From contig NZ_JABSQR010000028.1 in NCBI RefSeq assembly GCF_013215705.1, positions 1-64,000 on the forward strand: DNA of 64,000 nt. Direction: 5' to 3'. The notes beneath the pieces were generated by a model. The model ran no database searches. It was not told the DNA's origin and saw nothing but the letters and a program-made list of their open reading frames with translations. Position 1 is the stretch's first letter, and the number at the start of each line of letters is the position of its first letter. The position numbers and the translations under genes are program-made. The stretch comes from Moritella sp. (GTDB lineage Bacteria; Pseudomonadota; Gammaproteobacteria; Enterobacterales; Moritellaceae). This document shows, in pieces, positions 46,916 to 56,876 of this stretch.

Positions 46916-48295
46916 CTATGATTCAATCCATTTAAAGCGCTTAGTCGTCTGCATGTACATGAGCACGACAATAAAGACCACTGGGATTATGCCTAATACC
47001 GCGGTGCCAATAAAAAAGGCGGAATAATCCCACGCATCAACAATCACGCCAGAGAAACCAGCAATAAATTTCGGTAGTAAAACCATGATTGATGAGAATA
47101 GCGCATATTGAGTTGCGGTAAACTGGGTATTGGTTAAGCGTGATAAAAACACCACAAACGCGCAAGTAGCAATACCCGCACTTAAGTTGTCAGCGCTGAT
47201 CACCAAGGTTAATAACAGCTGGGCAGGGTCTTGTGTTTGCAACCAAGTATCTGGCAGCACCAACGCCAGTACCGTCATTAATTGACTGGTTGCCATACTG
47301 CCGGCCATCCAATGAAACAGCACATTGGTTAATGCAGAAAGTACACCGCCGAGTAATAAGATCGACAATAACCCGAAACCACTAACTAATAGGCCGCCTA
47401 ATCCAGCACCTATTAATGTCATTATCACACCAAAGACTTTTGATATTGCTGCAACTTCGGCTTTTGAATAACCCATATCGACATAAAACGGATTGGCCAT
47501 GATCCCCATGACAATGTCACTGATACGATAAGTGATAACAATGCCAAGTAGCAGTAGACAGGTTTTACCGTAACGTTGAAATAGGTCGGTAAGCGGGTTC
47601 ACTATGCCAGTGATGAGAAACTCACGGACATTGTGAACAGCTTGGATCTGATGCTTGGCGATGGGTTCTTTAGACAGTAAAGTTGCCAATACCCCAAATA
47701 ACATGAACAATGCCATACAAGCATAAGCGAACTGCCAGGCCGCCGCATTGTAGACTGCGCTATTATCATAAAATGCGGCAATGGCTAATGAACCCGCACC
47801 AGCCACTATCATGGCAATACGATAACCTGTCATGTAAGTGGCAGCCATTGCCCCTTGTAAGTGCGTATCGGCACTTTCAATTCGAAAGGCATCGACAACA
47901 ACATCTTGGGTTGCGGAAAAGATGGCTAAGCCAAGTGAGGCGATAATGAATAAGATCACACTTTGTTGCGGATCTTGAGTCGCCATAATCATTAACATGG
48001 CAATGATCATGATTTGAGTAAACAGCAGCCAGCTTCGACGTCGTCCGAGTTTGTTATGCAGCCAGGGCAGTTGAAATTGGTCGATCAACGGTGACCAAAC
48101 CCATTTAAAGCTATAAGTAAGGGCTATCCAACTAAAGAAACCAATGCTGGCACGTTCTACACCTGCTTCACGTAGCCAAAATGACAATGTCGAAAAGACC
48201 AGCAGGATAGGTAATCCAGAGGAGAAACCAAATAATCCCATAAACAGTACTCGGGGATTAAGGTAAATAGATAAGGTTTGAAGAATAGTCGGCAA
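46916..48295 (-). CDS. ampG: AmpG-family muropeptide permease
   Basis: An inner-membrane MFS carrier that brings anhydro-muropeptides into the cytosol for cell-wall recycling and AmpC signalling. The 459-residue protein has about 12 to 14 membrane segments. FGFSSGLPILLVFSTLSFWL near the start, SLGLAIFSATQDVVVDAFRIE (piece: SATQDVVVDAFRIE) and KWVWSPLID are AmpG-specific. In E. coli ampG is beside yajG and bolA, which also lie close by here. Confidence 0.93.
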   Translation of the reverse strand: MPTILQTLSIYLNPRVLFMGLFGFSSGLPILLVFSTLSFWLREAGVERASIGFFSWIALTYSFKWVWSPLIDQFQLPWLHNKLGRRRSWLLFTQIMIIAMLMIMATQDPQQSVILFIIASLGLAIFSATQDVVVDAFRIESADTHLQGAMAATYMTGYRIAMIVAGAGSLAIAAFYDNSAVYNAAAWQFAYACMALFMLFGVLATLLSKEPIAKHQIQAVHNVREFLITGIVNPLTDLFQRYGKTCLLLLGIVITYRISDIVMGIMANPFYVDMGYSKAEVAAISKVFGVIMTLIGAGLGGLLVSGFGLLSILLLGGVLSALTNVLFHWMAGSMATSQLMTVLALVLPDTWLQTQDPAQLLLTLVISADNLSAGIATCAFVVFLSRLTNTQFTATQYALFSSIMVLLPKFIAGFSGVIVDAWDYSAFFIGTAVLGIIPVVFIVVLMYMQTTKRFKWIES

Positions 48296-48423
48296 TGTCA
48301 GCAGTCCATCTAACGTAAGTATTTGCTGATACTACCGTATTTTTATGAATTAAATAAGCCCGACAGCAGACTGGGCTTGGTTTATTCTATGTATGTAATC
48401 ATTAACTATGAGTAATAGCGAAA

Positions 48424-48765
48424 TCAGTCCAAGTATTCCGTGATAGGTCGAATACCAATACAGTTGTATGGTTTAACGCCTTGACCTTGTAAAAATAAAG
48501 CACCGGTATGTAATTGCTGGCGCAATATACGGTTGGCAAAAATCTGTTGGCTTGACCAATTTTTTAGCTCAAATAGCAGGAACCAAAAAACCTCTTCCTT
48601 GCAGCTATCGGTAGACTCATCGTAAATATCCAAATTGTCCCATTCTCGTAATGTATCCCATAGAAAATGGTTTAATTGCGAATAACTCAGTTTCCTCATT
48701 AGAAAAAAGTCTAGGTATTCAGCTAAAATGCCAGATTTCTCGTCAATGAACTTTTTCGCTGCCAT
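48424..48765 (-). CDS. Hypothetical protein (113 aa)
   Basis: ATG at 48765 has AAGGA upstream at suitable spacing. The soluble product has many aromatic residues. Its N-terminal part reads LAEYLDFFLMRKLSY, then HFLWDTLREWDNLDIYDES, followed by EEVFWFLLFELKNWS; the C-terminus is GIRPITEYLD. No signal peptide or known motif is visible. I do not recognise the family. It lies 128 bp upstream of ampG on the same strand; a link to cell-wall recycling is not shown. Confidence 0.65.
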   Translation of the reverse strand: MAAKKFIDEKSGILAEYLDFFLMRKLSYSQLNHFLWDTLREWDNLDIYDESTDSCKEEVFWFLLFELKNWSSQQIFANRILRQQLHTGALFLQGQGVKPYNCIGIRPITEYLD

Positions 48766-48972
48766 GCCAATATCCTTATTTGTTAGTATCTGATTTTAAT
48801 CCTAGACTAAAAAGTTACACTGTCATTAAGTAGCGTATTGTTAATGCAGACTGATGAGAAAAGTGTGAATGATCTCAAAAAATTGGTTTTAGTCAGCGAT
48901 CAACTTAAAAAATTAACAACATTTCGTTTTTATGGCATAAACTCGGTCAACAATTTTTAACTTATTGATTGT

Positions 48973-48996
48973 GCACTTTGAGGTAGCTTGGATATA
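48973..48996 (-). repeat. Second solo terminal repeat, upstream of ppiA
   Basis: GCACTTTGAGG followed by TAGCTTGGATATA matches the right end of the 264-bp element (43260-43283) at 19 of 24 positions. No other end is found nearby. It lies in the ppiA promoter region, where TATATATA immediately follows. Confidence 0.5.
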
Positions 48997-49061
48997 TATA
49001 TCAAACATCTGATATAGTGCGAGTAATACGCTTATTTTTATCACGGAATGGAAGTTACATC

Positions 49062-49640
49062 ATGCGATTAAATCATTTTTTTACCAAATTACTGTTAATT
49101 TTGTGCTCAACATTTATGGTTAATACTGCATTTGCAGCTGAGACTAAAGCCCTAATCAAAACCAATCTGGGTGATATTACGGTTGAGCTATACCCAGAAC
49201 AAGCGCCTGTATCTGTTGCTAACTTTATCAACTATGTTGAAAGTGATTTTTATAGTGGCATTATTTTTCACCGTGTGATCCCTGGATTTATGGCTCAAAC
49301 GGGTGGTTTTAATGAAAATCTAGAAAAGCAGATATCAGGAAAGCCAGTCATTAATGAAGCAAATAATGGCTTAAGTAATGAGCGTGGCACGCTGGCGTTA
49401 GCACGTACTAACAATCCTAACTCGGCGACATCACAGTTTTTTATTAATCTCAAAAATAATAACTTTTTAAATCGTTCGGGTTCAAGCCCATCACAAGCGG
49501 GTTATGCTGTATTTGGTCGTGTGGTAGGTGGAATGGATGTGGTGGATAAAATAGCAAAACAACCAACAGGTAAAAAGAAGTATTACAGTGATGTACCATT
49601 AACAAACATTGTGATTGAGAGCATTACGATGTTGAAGTAG
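49062..49640 (+). CDS. ppiA: Periplasmic peptidyl-prolyl cis-trans isomerase (cyclophilin A type)
   Basis: From ATG 49062 the product has 192 residues, with GGAATGGAAG at 49045-49054 as ribosome binding site. A signal peptide (about residues 1-24, ending TAFAAE) sends it to the periplasm. The cyclophilin core follows: IIFHRVIPGFMAQTGGF with the catalytic Arg and Gln-Thr-Gly, and NSATSQFFINL. It helps fold exported proteins. A start at 49017 would spoil the signal peptide. Confidence 0.93.
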   Translation: MRLNHFFTKLLLILCSTFMVNTAFAAETKALIKTNLGDITVELYPEQAPVSVANFINYVESDFYSGIIFHRVIPGFMAQTGGFNENLEKQISGKPVINEANNGLSNERGTLALARTNNPNSATSQFFINLKNNNFLNRSGSSPSQAGYAVFGRVVGGMDVVDKIAKQPTGKKKYYSDVPLTNIVIESITMLK

Positions 49641-49696
49641 TCTTGCGCATTACAGATAGAGTTACAGCGATACTTACAAGTACAGCGTAAGAAAAT

Positions 49697-49747
49697 AAAA
49701 AGCCTCGCAGGGTGTCTTACTATAAGGCATCAATTGCGAGGCTTTTT
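49697..49747 (+). terminator. Long-stem terminator after ppiA
   Basis: AAAAAGCCTCGCA (49697-49709) pairs with TGCGAGGCTTTTT (49735-49747). The inner GGTGTCTTA/TAAGGCATC pairing with wobbles extends the stem. It may also serve the convergent yajG gene. Confidence 0.92.
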
Positions 49748-49788
49748 GGTATCGTATTATAGTAAAAACTATTACGTCATCAGTAGCA

Positions 49789-50349
49789 TTAATGCGTTAA
49801 GTAATCACTGATTTGTTGATCATTAAATACATCGTTTAGTAGGGACGATAATTGCTGAGAAAACTTAGCTTCCAAATCACTCATTGATGGGCTAAACGCG
49901 CCCGTTAATATCGATGCACTACGAAATTGTTTTGTCAGTGTTTGACCTTGATTCTCAATTGAGATAATCAAAACTAACGTTGAATCTGCTTGATGCTCGA
50001 AGCTATCTTGTTGCACATCGATCCGCGCCGTTTGCAACTCAAGATTAATGGCGATATCTGCTTGTGGTGAAAACCGTAACCCTTGTTGCTCCCAGCCTTG
50101 TTGTAGCTTGGCTGTAGTCAGGTTAATCAGTGAGCTTTGGTTATTCAGTAGCTGTGCAGGTTCACCGACTTTGTGGATCGCAATCAAGTAATTTGCATCA
50201 CGAATATCTTTGCTCGTTAGGCTAACCTGAGTGTCGCTATATTGCGTTGTCAGTGGTGCTAGCTCAGTCGTAATATTAACTTGTTGAGGCGCACTGGTGC
50301 AGGCGGTTAATAATACTAAACTGGCAGTTAATAGTAGTTTTTTCAGCAT
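49789..50349 (-). CDS. yajG: YajG family lipoprotein
   Basis: A 186-residue lipoprotein: the signal ends VLLTACTS, with Cys17 as the lipid site. The mature part matches the general shape of E. coli YajG, with strands such as INLELQTARIDV and a C-terminal helix. Function unknown; probably outer membrane. It follows rlmG with a 1-bp gap, and E. coli yajG also lies beside bolA and ampG. The family call is by position and pattern. Confidence 0.82.
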   Translation of the reverse strand: MLKKLLLTASLVLLTACTSAPQQVNITTELAPLTTQYSDTQVSLTSKDIRDANYLIAIHKVGEPAQLLNNQSSLINLTTAKLQQGWEQQGLRFSPQADIAINLELQTARIDVQQDSFEHQADSTLVLIISIENQGQTLTKQFRSASILTGAFSPSMSDLEAKFSQQLSSLLNDVFNDQQISDYLTH

Positions 50350-50350
50350 G

Positions 50351-51478
50351 TTATTTTTGCGCCTTAATGATCACAAACTTGGCGTTTGATGCAATAACTT
50401 CATGATTATCAAATAAACGGTCAAGTTTAATATGATAGTCAAGATGACGGTTACCAACAATGTAAAGTGCGCCGCCCCAAGCTAATGCTCGGTGGGCATC
50501 TTTAAACATTTGCCATGCAATATGGTCTGTAATGGCTTTTTCTTGGTGAAATGGAGGATTACATAACACCAAATCCACACTGTGTGGTTCGTAATCGTAA
50601 AGACAATTATTTACTAAGAATTCAACATCCGGTTCGTGGCTGGCAATATTGGCCGCTGCATTTTCTTTCGCTGATGCAATTGCCATGAATGATTCATCAA
50701 CAAAAGTGATTTTAGCTTGTGGGTTTAAGCGGGCAGCGGTAATACCGATAACACCATTACCACAACCTAGGTCGATAATATGTTGATATTCACCTTTTGG
50801 TAAATACTGCATAAAGAAGTTGCCGCCAATATCTAAATTGTTACGTGAAAATACATTGGCATGATTAGATAACGAGATATTTGTTTTTGCCACATCCCAA
50901 GTCACTGGTGCTGGGATCTCTAATGCTTTCGTTTCTGTGATCGTCGCGAAGATCAAACGCGATTTTTTCTTCGCTAATGATGTTTTCGTCTCGCCAAGGT
51001 ATTTTTCAAATAACGCTAAGGTAGAATTATGAATATCTTTGGCTTTTGCACCCGCAATAATCGTCGTGTTTGGTGTAACAACGTGGCTAAGCATGGCAAG
51101 TTGGTGTTCTAATAGAGACAAAGTGCGTGGGATCTTGATTAATACTAAATCAACATTTTCTGGTAAGGCTGCAAGACAGTCTTGGACTTTTACTTGTTCT
51201 GTGTTTAACTCATTTTCATCTAGATTTTGCGCGATTGCCGCGTGGCTGATCCATGAGTCACTCACGGTGGTGACGTTATGCTGATTATAAGCACACGTAA
51301 GTGCACCAAAACTATCATTAAAGATAAGTACTGAAGATTGTTTAGCAAGCGTTAAATCTGCAACGGTATTAATAATATATTCATCGGCAGAATCCCATGC
51401 TTGCAGTTGCTCAACGCTACGTTTAGGGTAGCGGTACAAAGATAATTCGGTACTTTCAAGAGATAGTTCAGTGTTCAT
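50351..51478 (-). CDS. rlmG: 23S rRNA (guanine1835-N2)-methyltransferase
   Basis: Methylates G1835 of 23S rRNA using SAM. The 375-residue protein has two related methyltransferase-like halves. The N-terminal half (LQAWDSADEYI, LIFNDSFGALTC) is degenerate; the C-terminal half holds IDLGCGNGVIGITAARLNP (SAM site, piece DLGCGNG) and the catalytic NPPFH motif. NHANVFSRNNLDIG marks RlmG over RsmC. The length equals E. coli RlmG (378). Divergent from bolA. Confidence 0.93.
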   Translation of the reverse strand: MNTELSLESTELSLYRYPKRSVEQLQAWDSADEYIINTVADLTLAKQSSVLIFNDSFGALTCAYNQHNVTTVSDSWISHAAIAQNLDENELNTEQVKVQDCLAALPENVDLVLIKIPRTLSLLEHQLAMLSHVVTPNTTIIAGAKAKDIHNSTLALFEKYLGETKTSLAKKKSRLIFATITETKALEIPAPVTWDVAKTNISLSNHANVFSRNNLDIGGNFFMQYLPKGEYQHIIDLGCGNGVIGITAARLNPQAKITFVDESFMAIASAKENAAANIASHEPDVEFLVNNCLYDYEPHSVDLVLCNPPFHQEKAITDHIAWQMFKDAHRALAWGGALYIVGNRHLDYHIKLDRLFDNHEVIASNAKFVIIKAQK

Positions 51479-51551
51479 AGTATGTTCCAGTTAAGGTTGA
51501 TCGTGCATTTTACACTGTTATTTTACTAAATATATAAAGAAGAGGTTTTAA

Positions 51552-51863
51552 ATGTCATTAGGTAACGATATTAAACAGCAATTATTGGCGAGTTTTGATA
51601 TTCAACATTTAGACGTGATTTGTGACAGCCATAAACACAATGTGCCACCAGGAACTGAAATTCACTTTTCAGTAGTGATCGTCGCCACCGAATTTGACGG
51701 TAAAATGTTAATTGCGCGTCATCGGATGGTGAATACGGCGCTGGTAGCTCAATTTGAAGCGGGTATCCATGCGCTATCAATTCATGCCTATACGCCGGAA
51801 CAATGGGCTAAAAAAAATGATCAAGATCAAAAAATACCAGAATCTCCTGATTGTTTAGGCTAA
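51552..51863 (+). CDS. bolA: BolA family protein
   Basis: A 103-residue BolA protein, linked in other bacteria to stress morphology and, with monothiol glutaredoxins, to iron-sulfur handling. DSHKHNVPPGTEIHFSVVIV carries the conserved SxxH and the ligand His; RHRMVNTAL and IHALSIHAYTPEQW complete the fold (C-terminal H-A-x-T-P-x-x-W). Start ATG 51552 has AAGAGG close upstream. Confidence 0.93.
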   Translation: MSLGNDIKQQLLASFDIQHLDVICDSHKHNVPPGTEIHFSVVIVATEFDGKMLIARHRMVNTALVAQFEAGIHALSIHAYTPEQWAKKNDQDQKIPESPDCLG

Positions 51864-51890
51864 TAATCATTTAATTTACATAAATGATTA
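51864..51890 (+). terminator. AT-rich hairpin directly after bolA
   Basis: TAATCATTTA (51864-51873) pairs with TAAATGATTA (51881-51890), loop ATTTACA. It begins right after the stop codon. The stem is weak, so confidence is low. Confidence 0.4.
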
Positions 51891-52276
51891 ATTATATGTT
51901 AACGGTTGTGGGTGAATGTTAATTTTCAAACGTGTTTTTTCAATTAATTGAGATATGGTTAGATATGACTAAAATCAGTCTAACAAAACAGTTTTTTCCA
52001 TTGAATGGATTTTTTAGTATATTCTAATTAATCTTAAGTTATTGTTTTAAATTGTTTTATATTGATCTTCGTTATGCAGGAATAAGTTTGTTTTAGTAAG
52101 TGCCCGTTACATGATGAAGTGCAAGCAATCGTCTTAAATTAGTGCTAGAATAACCCCAAATTTTTTGTTAATAAAAACACACTACCTTGTGAATGCCTAT
52201 TTGTGGGTATTTTCGTGTGTGGTTTTTGTTAGCAGAAGTGTTCTTTATCTTCCTAAAAAAAGTAGTGCATGTGAGT
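51891..52276 (+). promoter_or_regulatory. nqr operon upstream region
   Basis: No gene. It is AT-rich throughout. An extended -10 box, TGC then TAGAAT (52143-52151), is the best promoter candidate. The -35 region at 17 bp spacing (AAGCAA) is poor. The leader of about 120 bp holds a long T-run at 52161-52168 but no hairpin I trust. Confidence 0.35.
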
Positions 52277-53617
52277 ATGATTACGATAAAAAAAGGATTG
52301 GATCTACCTATCGCAGGTAAACCTGAGCAAGTGATTCATGATGGCCCTGCTATCAAACGAGTTGCTGTTCTAGGTGAAGAGTATATTGGAATGCGTCCAA
52401 CGATGAAAATTAAAGTTGGTGATCGTGTTAAGAAAGGTCAGGTTCTTTTTGAAGACAAAAAGACACCAGGCGTAAAATATACTGCCTTCGCTGCAGGAAC
52501 AATTGCTGAAGTTAACCGTGGTGCTAAGCGGGTCTTACAATCGGTAGTGATTGACGTAGACGGTAACGAGAGTGAGAAGTTCGCTCAGTTCAACTCAACT
52601 GAAATTGCTAATCTTGACCGCGATGTAGTGGTTAAAAATCTTGTAGACTCAGGTTTATGGACTGCATTACGCACTCGTCCGTTTAGCCGTGTTCCTGCAA
52701 TTGATAGTAACGCATCAGCAATCTTCGTTACGGCAATGGATACTAATCCATTAGCTGCAGATGCTGCATTAATTATTAATCAAAACAGTGATGCATTTGT
52801 TGATGGTTTAAATGTTATTTCACTTTTAACAAGCGGTAAAGTTTACGTTTGTAAAGCGGAAGGTATATTACCTAAATCAACGGCATCAAATGTTGAAGAG
52901 CAAGCATTTTCTGGCCCTCATCCTGCTGGCCTTGCTGGTACACATATCCATTTATTAGAATCAGCAGGTACAAACCGTACTGTTTGGTCTATTGGCTATC
53001 AAGATGTTATCGCTTTCGGTAAGTTATTCACTACTGGTGAACTACATACTGACCGTGTTATTTCACTCGCAGGCCCTGCGGTGAAAAATCCACGTTTAAT
53101 TAGTACTCGTCTAGGTGCATCAATTACAGAATTAACTGCAAGTGAACTTAATGCTGGTGACAATCGCATTATTTCAGGTTCTGTATTAAACGGTGTTAAA
53201 TCTGACGGTGTACATGCTTATATTGGTCGTTACCACAACCAAATCAGTGTATTAGCTGAAGGCCGTGAGAAAGAATTCCTTGGTTACATGAAACCAGGTA
53301 GTGATAAATTCTCAGTAACTAACGTATTTACTTCTGCTTTCAACCGCGCACGTCAATTTAGCTTTACTACAACCACTGGTGGTAGTGATCGTGCAATGAT
53401 GCCAATTGGTAACTATGAGCGCGTTATGCCATTAGATATCTTACCAACGATGTTACTACGTTCATTGTTAACGGGTGATACAGACGAAGCGATTACGTTA
53501 GGTTGTCTTGAATTAGACGAAGAAGATTTAGCGTTATGTACTTTTACTTGCCCAGGTAAGTACGACTTTGGTCCAATTCTACGTAATTGTCTAGCGACAA
53601 TTGAGAAGGAAGGTTAA
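52277..53617 (+). CDS. nqrA: Na+-translocating NADH-quinone reductase subunit A
   Basis: A peripheral cytoplasmic subunit of the Na+-pumping NADH:ubiquinone reductase. ATG 52277 gives 446 residues beginning [16 protein letters not shown], the exact family start; the open frame further upstream is non-coding. [27 protein letters not shown]-type [26 protein letters not shown] and [12 protein letters not shown] follow in the order of the Vibrio protein. No strong ribosome binding site is present, only GTGAGT. First gene of the nqr operon. Confidence 0.97.
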   Translation: MITIKKGLDLPIAGKPEQVIHDGPAIKRVAVLGEEYIGMRPTMKIKVGDRVKKGQVLFEDKKTPGVKYTAFAAGTIAEVNRGAKRVLQSVVIDVDGNESEKFAQFNSTEIANLDRDVVVKNLVDSGLWTALRTRPFSRVPAIDSNASAIFVTAMDTNPLAADAALIINQNSDAFVDGLNVISLLTSGKVYVCKAEGILPKSTASNVEEQAFSGPHPAGLAGTHIHLLESAGTNRTVWSIGYQDVIAFGKLFTTGELHTDRVISLAGPAVKNPRLISTRLGASITELTASELNAGDNRIISGSVLNGVKSDGVHAYIGRYHNQISVLAEGREKEFLGYMKPGSDKFSVTNVFTSAFNRARQFSFTTTTGGSDRAMMPIGNYERVMPLDILPTMLLRSLLTGDTDEAITLGCLELDEEDLALCTFTCPGKYDFGPILRNCLATIEKEG

Positions 53618-53619
53618 GC

Positions 53620-54828
53620 ATGGGTCTTAAGAATTATATCGAAGGGATGGAACATCACTTCGAACCAGGCGGTAAACACGAAAAATGGTTTGCCTTGTAT
53701 GAAGCTGTTGCAACTGGCTTATTTACACCTGGCTTTGTAACAAAAGGTAAAACACACGTACGTGATAATATCGATTTAAAACGTATCATGATCTTAGTGT
53801 GGATGTGTGCCCTACCTATGGTTTTCTGGGGTATGTACAATATTGGTGCTCAAGCAAATACGGCTATTGCATCAGGTGCGGGAACGCCATTCGACGATTG
53901 GCATGTTGCTTTACTTAGTGCGCTTGGCGTGACTATGGGTGAGGGCGCCGGCGTCATAGCAAGTATGCTATATGGCGCGGTTTACTTCCTTCCTATTTAC
54001 GCGACAGTGTTTATAGTAGGCGGTTTCTGGGAAGTTTTATTTGCCGCCGTGCGTAAGCATGAAGTAAATGAAGGTTTCTTCGTAACATCTATCCTATTTG
54101 CACTTATCCTGCCTGCGAACATTCCATTATGGCAAGCCGCTGTCGGTATTACTTTCGGTGTTGTAATTGCCAAAGAAGTATTCGGTGGTACAGGTAAGAA
54201 CTTCTTAAACCCTGCATTAGCAGGTCGTGCGTTCTTATTCTTCGCTTACCCATCAGATATTTCAGGTGATGCTGTTTGGACTGCGGTTGATGGTTTCTCT
54301 GGTGCTACAGCACTAAGCTCTGCTGCTGCTGGCGGCCTCGAAGGTCTAACAAGTTCACTGACTTGGGCTGACGCATTCATTGGTAACATGCAAGGTTCTA
54401 CAGGTGAAGTATCAGCGTTAATTATCTTATTATCGGGTAGTGTATTACTTTTCGCAGGTATTGCATCTTGGAGAATTGTTGCTGGTGTATTTATTGGTAT
54501 GGTAGCAACAAGCTTACTATTCAATATGATCGGTTCTGATACTAATCCTATGTTTGAAGTACCATTCTATTGGCATTTAGTTATCGGTGGCTTTGCGTTT
54601 GGTATGATGTTCATGGCGACTGATCCGGTATCAGCTTCATTTACTGAAAACGGTAAATGGGCATACGGTCTTCTTATCGGCTTAATGGTTGTACTGATTC
54701 GTGTAGTTAACCCTGCATTCCCAGAAGGTATGATGCTAGCAATCTTATTTGCTAACTTATTCGCACCTCTATTTGATCACTTTGTTGTTCAAGCTAACAT
54801 TAAACGGAGACTTGCACGCAATGGCTAG
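53620..54828 (+). CDS. nqrB: Na+-NQR subunit B
   Basis: A membrane subunit with about ten helices that forms much of the sodium channel and holds riboflavin and one covalent FMN. The 402-residue protein has the flavinylation motif SGATALSS near residue 229, where ApbE attaches FMN to the Thr. [23 protein letters not shown] is the usual cytoplasmic start (piece [12 protein letters not shown]). Its start is 2 bp after the nqrA stop. Confidence 0.97.
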   Translation: MGLKNYIEGMEHHFEPGGKHEKWFALYEAVATGLFTPGFVTKGKTHVRDNIDLKRIMILVWMCALPMVFWGMYNIGAQANTAIASGAGTPFDDWHVALLSALGVTMGEGAGVIASMLYGAVYFLPIYATVFIVGGFWEVLFAAVRKHEVNEGFFVTSILFALILPANIPLWQAAVGITFGVVIAKEVFGGTGKNFLNPALAGRAFLFFAYPSDISGDAVWTAVDGFSGATALSSAAAGGLEGLTSSLTWADAFIGNMQGSTGEVSALIILLSGSVLLFAGIASWRIVAGVFIGMVATSLLFNMIGSDTNPMFEVPFYWHLVIGGFAFGMMFMATDPVSASFTENGKWAYGLLIGLMVVLIRVVNPAFPEGMMLAILFANLFAPLFDHFVVQANIKRRLARNG

Positions 54829-55594
54829 TAAAGAAACTCCACTGAAAACTATCGCAGTCGTTACGGCGCTGTGTTTAGTATGTTCAATCATCGTATCTGG
54901 CGCAGCTGTAGGCTTACGTGATGCTCAAAATGCTAACAAGGCATTAGATAAGCAAACTAACTTACTTTCTGTTGCTGGCAAGTTAGAAGAAAATGCGAAC
55001 GTTGGCGAGATTTACGCTCAGTTTGTTGAAGCTAAATTTGTTGATTTAAGTACGGGTGAGTATGTTGAAGAAAATGCTGCGACATTTGATCAACTTAAAA
55101 ACGTAAAAGATCTAGCGAAAAGTACCGACCTAACAGGTAAAGATGTTGCTGGTATTAAACGACGTTCAAATGTTGCTGATGTTTATCTTGTAAAAGATGC
55201 ACAAGGTAACGTTGAATCTTACGTTCTGCCTGTATACGGTCGTGGTCTGTGGTCAACGATGTATGCATTCGTTGCAATCGACAAAGATGGCAAAACAGTG
55301 ATACGCATTCAGTACTATGACCAAGGTGAAACTCCGGGTCTAGGTGGCGAAGTGTTAAATCCTCTGTGGACAGCCAAATGGGAAGGCAAACAACTATTCG
55401 ATGCGAATGGTGATGTTGCAATCCGTGTCGTGAAAGGTGGTGGTCAAGATAAGACTTTGTCTGGTATTGATGGTTTATCTGGTGCGACGCTAACTAGCCA
55501 AGGTGTTGAAAATACATTCCAGTTCTGGATTGGTGACAATGGTTTTGGTCCTTTCTTGAAGAAATTGCAAAGCGGAGGCTTAAACAATGGCTAA
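54821..55594 (+). CDS. nqrC: Na+-NQR subunit C
   Basis: Carries the second covalent FMN on the periplasmic side. ATG 54821 gives 257 residues and overlaps nqrB by 8 bp; the frame is open further upstream within nqrB only by chance. One N-terminal membrane segment (about residues 11-32) is followed by a periplasmic domain with [13 protein letters not shown] and the flavinylation motif SGATLTSQ, Thr as acceptor. Confidence 0.96.
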   Translation: MASKETPLKTIAVVTALCLVCSIIVSGAAVGLRDAQNANKALDKQTNLLSVAGKLEENANVGEIYAQFVEAKFVDLSTGEYVEENAATFDQLKNVKDLAKSTDLTGKDVAGIKRRSNVADVYLVKDAQGNVESYVLPVYGRGLWSTMYAFVAIDKDGKTVIRIQYYDQGETPGLGGEVLNPLWTAKWEGKQLFDANGDVAIRVVKGGGQDKTLSGIDGLSGATLTSQGVENTFQFWIGDNGFGPFLKKLQSGGLNNG

Positions 55595-56216
55595 GTCTGA
55601 GTTAAGAGAAGTTGTTACCTCACCCATCGTTACTAACAACCCGATTGCACTACAAATCTTAGGTGTTTGTTCTGCATTGGCTGTGACAACTAAGATGGAA
55701 ACTGCATTAGTGATGACACTAGCGGTAATGTTGGTAACAGCATTTTCAAGTTTCTTTATCTCGTTAGTGCGTAACATGATCCCGAATAGCGTGCGTATTA
55801 TTGTGCAAATGGCGATCATTGCATCACTTGTAATCGTTGTTGACCAAGTACTTAAAGCGGTAGCGTTCCAGTTATCAAAAGAGCTTTCGGTATTCGTTGG
55901 TCTGATCATTACAAACTGTATCGTAATGGGTCGTGCTGAAGCATATGCAATGAAGAATAAACCTCTACCAAGTTTCTTAGATGGTATCGGTAACGGTTTA
56001 GGTTACGGTGCTATCTTACTTGCTGTTGCGACAGTGCGTGAAATATTTGGTTCAGGTACTTGGTTTGGTATTGAAATTTTACCACTAATCCAAAACGGTG
56101 GTTGGTACCAGTCAAATGGCTTATTACTACTTCCGCCAAGTGCATTCTTCATCATTGGTTTATTGATTTGGGCTCTACGTACGTGGAAACCAGAACAAGT
56201 TGAGCCAAAGGGGTAA
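55587..56216 (+). CDS. nqrD: Na+-NQR subunit D
   Basis: A 209-residue integral membrane subunit with six helices, homologous to RnfE/Rnf[24 protein letters not shown] (piece [15 protein letters not shown]) and [15 protein letters not shown] carry the conserved cysteines that bind an intramembrane iron centre shared with NqrE. It overlaps nqrC by 8 bp. Confidence 0.97.
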   Translation: MAKSELREVVTSPIVTNNPIALQILGVCSALAVTTKMETALVMTLAVMLVTAFSSFFISLVRNMIPNSVRIIVQMAIIASLVIVVDQVLKAVAFQLSKELSVFVGLIITNCIVMGRAEAYAMKNKPLPSFLDGIGNGLGYGAILLAVATVREIFGSGTWFGIEILPLIQNGGWYQSNGLLLLPPSAFFIIGLLIWALRTWKPEQVEPKG

Positions 56217-56219
56217 ACG

Positions 56220-56828
56220 ATGGAACATTATATTAGTTTGTTCGTACGTGCTATTTTCATTGAAAACTTAGCATTATCATTCTTCTTAGGTATGTGTACA
56301 TTCCTTGCGGTATCTAAGAAAGTGACAACAGCGATTGGCCTTGGTATAGCAGTAACCGCTGTACTTACTATTTCAATCCCTGTTAACCAAGTTATCTATA
56401 GTGGCGTACTTGCTCCAGGTGCACTTGCATGGGCTGGTTTCCCAGAAGCAGATTTAAGCTTCCTCGGTTTCATCACGTTCATTGGTGTAATTGCTGCACT
56501 AGTACAAATCTTAGAGATGGTATTAGATAAATACTTACCAGCTCTATATAACGCACTGGGTATTTTCCTACCGTTGATCACAGTAAACTGTGCAATCTTC
56601 GGTGGTGTATCTTTCATGGTACAGCGTGACTACAACTTCACAGAATCAGTCGTTTATGGTTTTGGTAGTGGTCTCGGTTGGATGTTAGCTATCGTTGCGA
56701 TGGCTGGTCTTCGTGAGAAAATGAAATATTCAGATGTGCCAGATGGACTACGTGGACTAGGCATTACCTTTATTACAGCAGGTCTTATGGCGCTAGGTTT
56801 CATGTCATTTTCTGGTATTCAGTTATAA
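56220..56828 (+). CDS. nqrE: Na+-NQR subunit E
   Basis: A 202-residue membrane subunit with six helices, inverted relative to Nqr[17 protein letters not shown] and [14 protein letters not shown] hold the conserved cysteines of the iron site between D and E. It starts 3 bp after the nqrD stop, with AAGGGG as ribosome binding site. Confidence 0.97.
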   Translation: MEHYISLFVRAIFIENLALSFFLGMCTFLAVSKKVTTAIGLGIAVTAVLTISIPVNQVIYSGVLAPGALAWAGFPEADLSFLGFITFIGVIAALVQILEMVLDKYLPALYNALGIFLPLITVNCAIFGGVSFMVQRDYNFTESVVYGFGSGLGWMLAIVAMAGLREKMKYSDVPDGLRGLGITFITAGLMALGFMSFSGIQL

Positions 56829-56876
56829 CAAACAGCTGGCTTCGGTCAGCATGTTTCAAGAGCAAAGGATAAGTCG

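Noticed and set aside
50351-51478. Assignment of the methyltransferase as RsmC
   Set aside because: NHANVFSRNNLDIG and the pattern of the N-terminal half fit RlmG better; length is similar in both.
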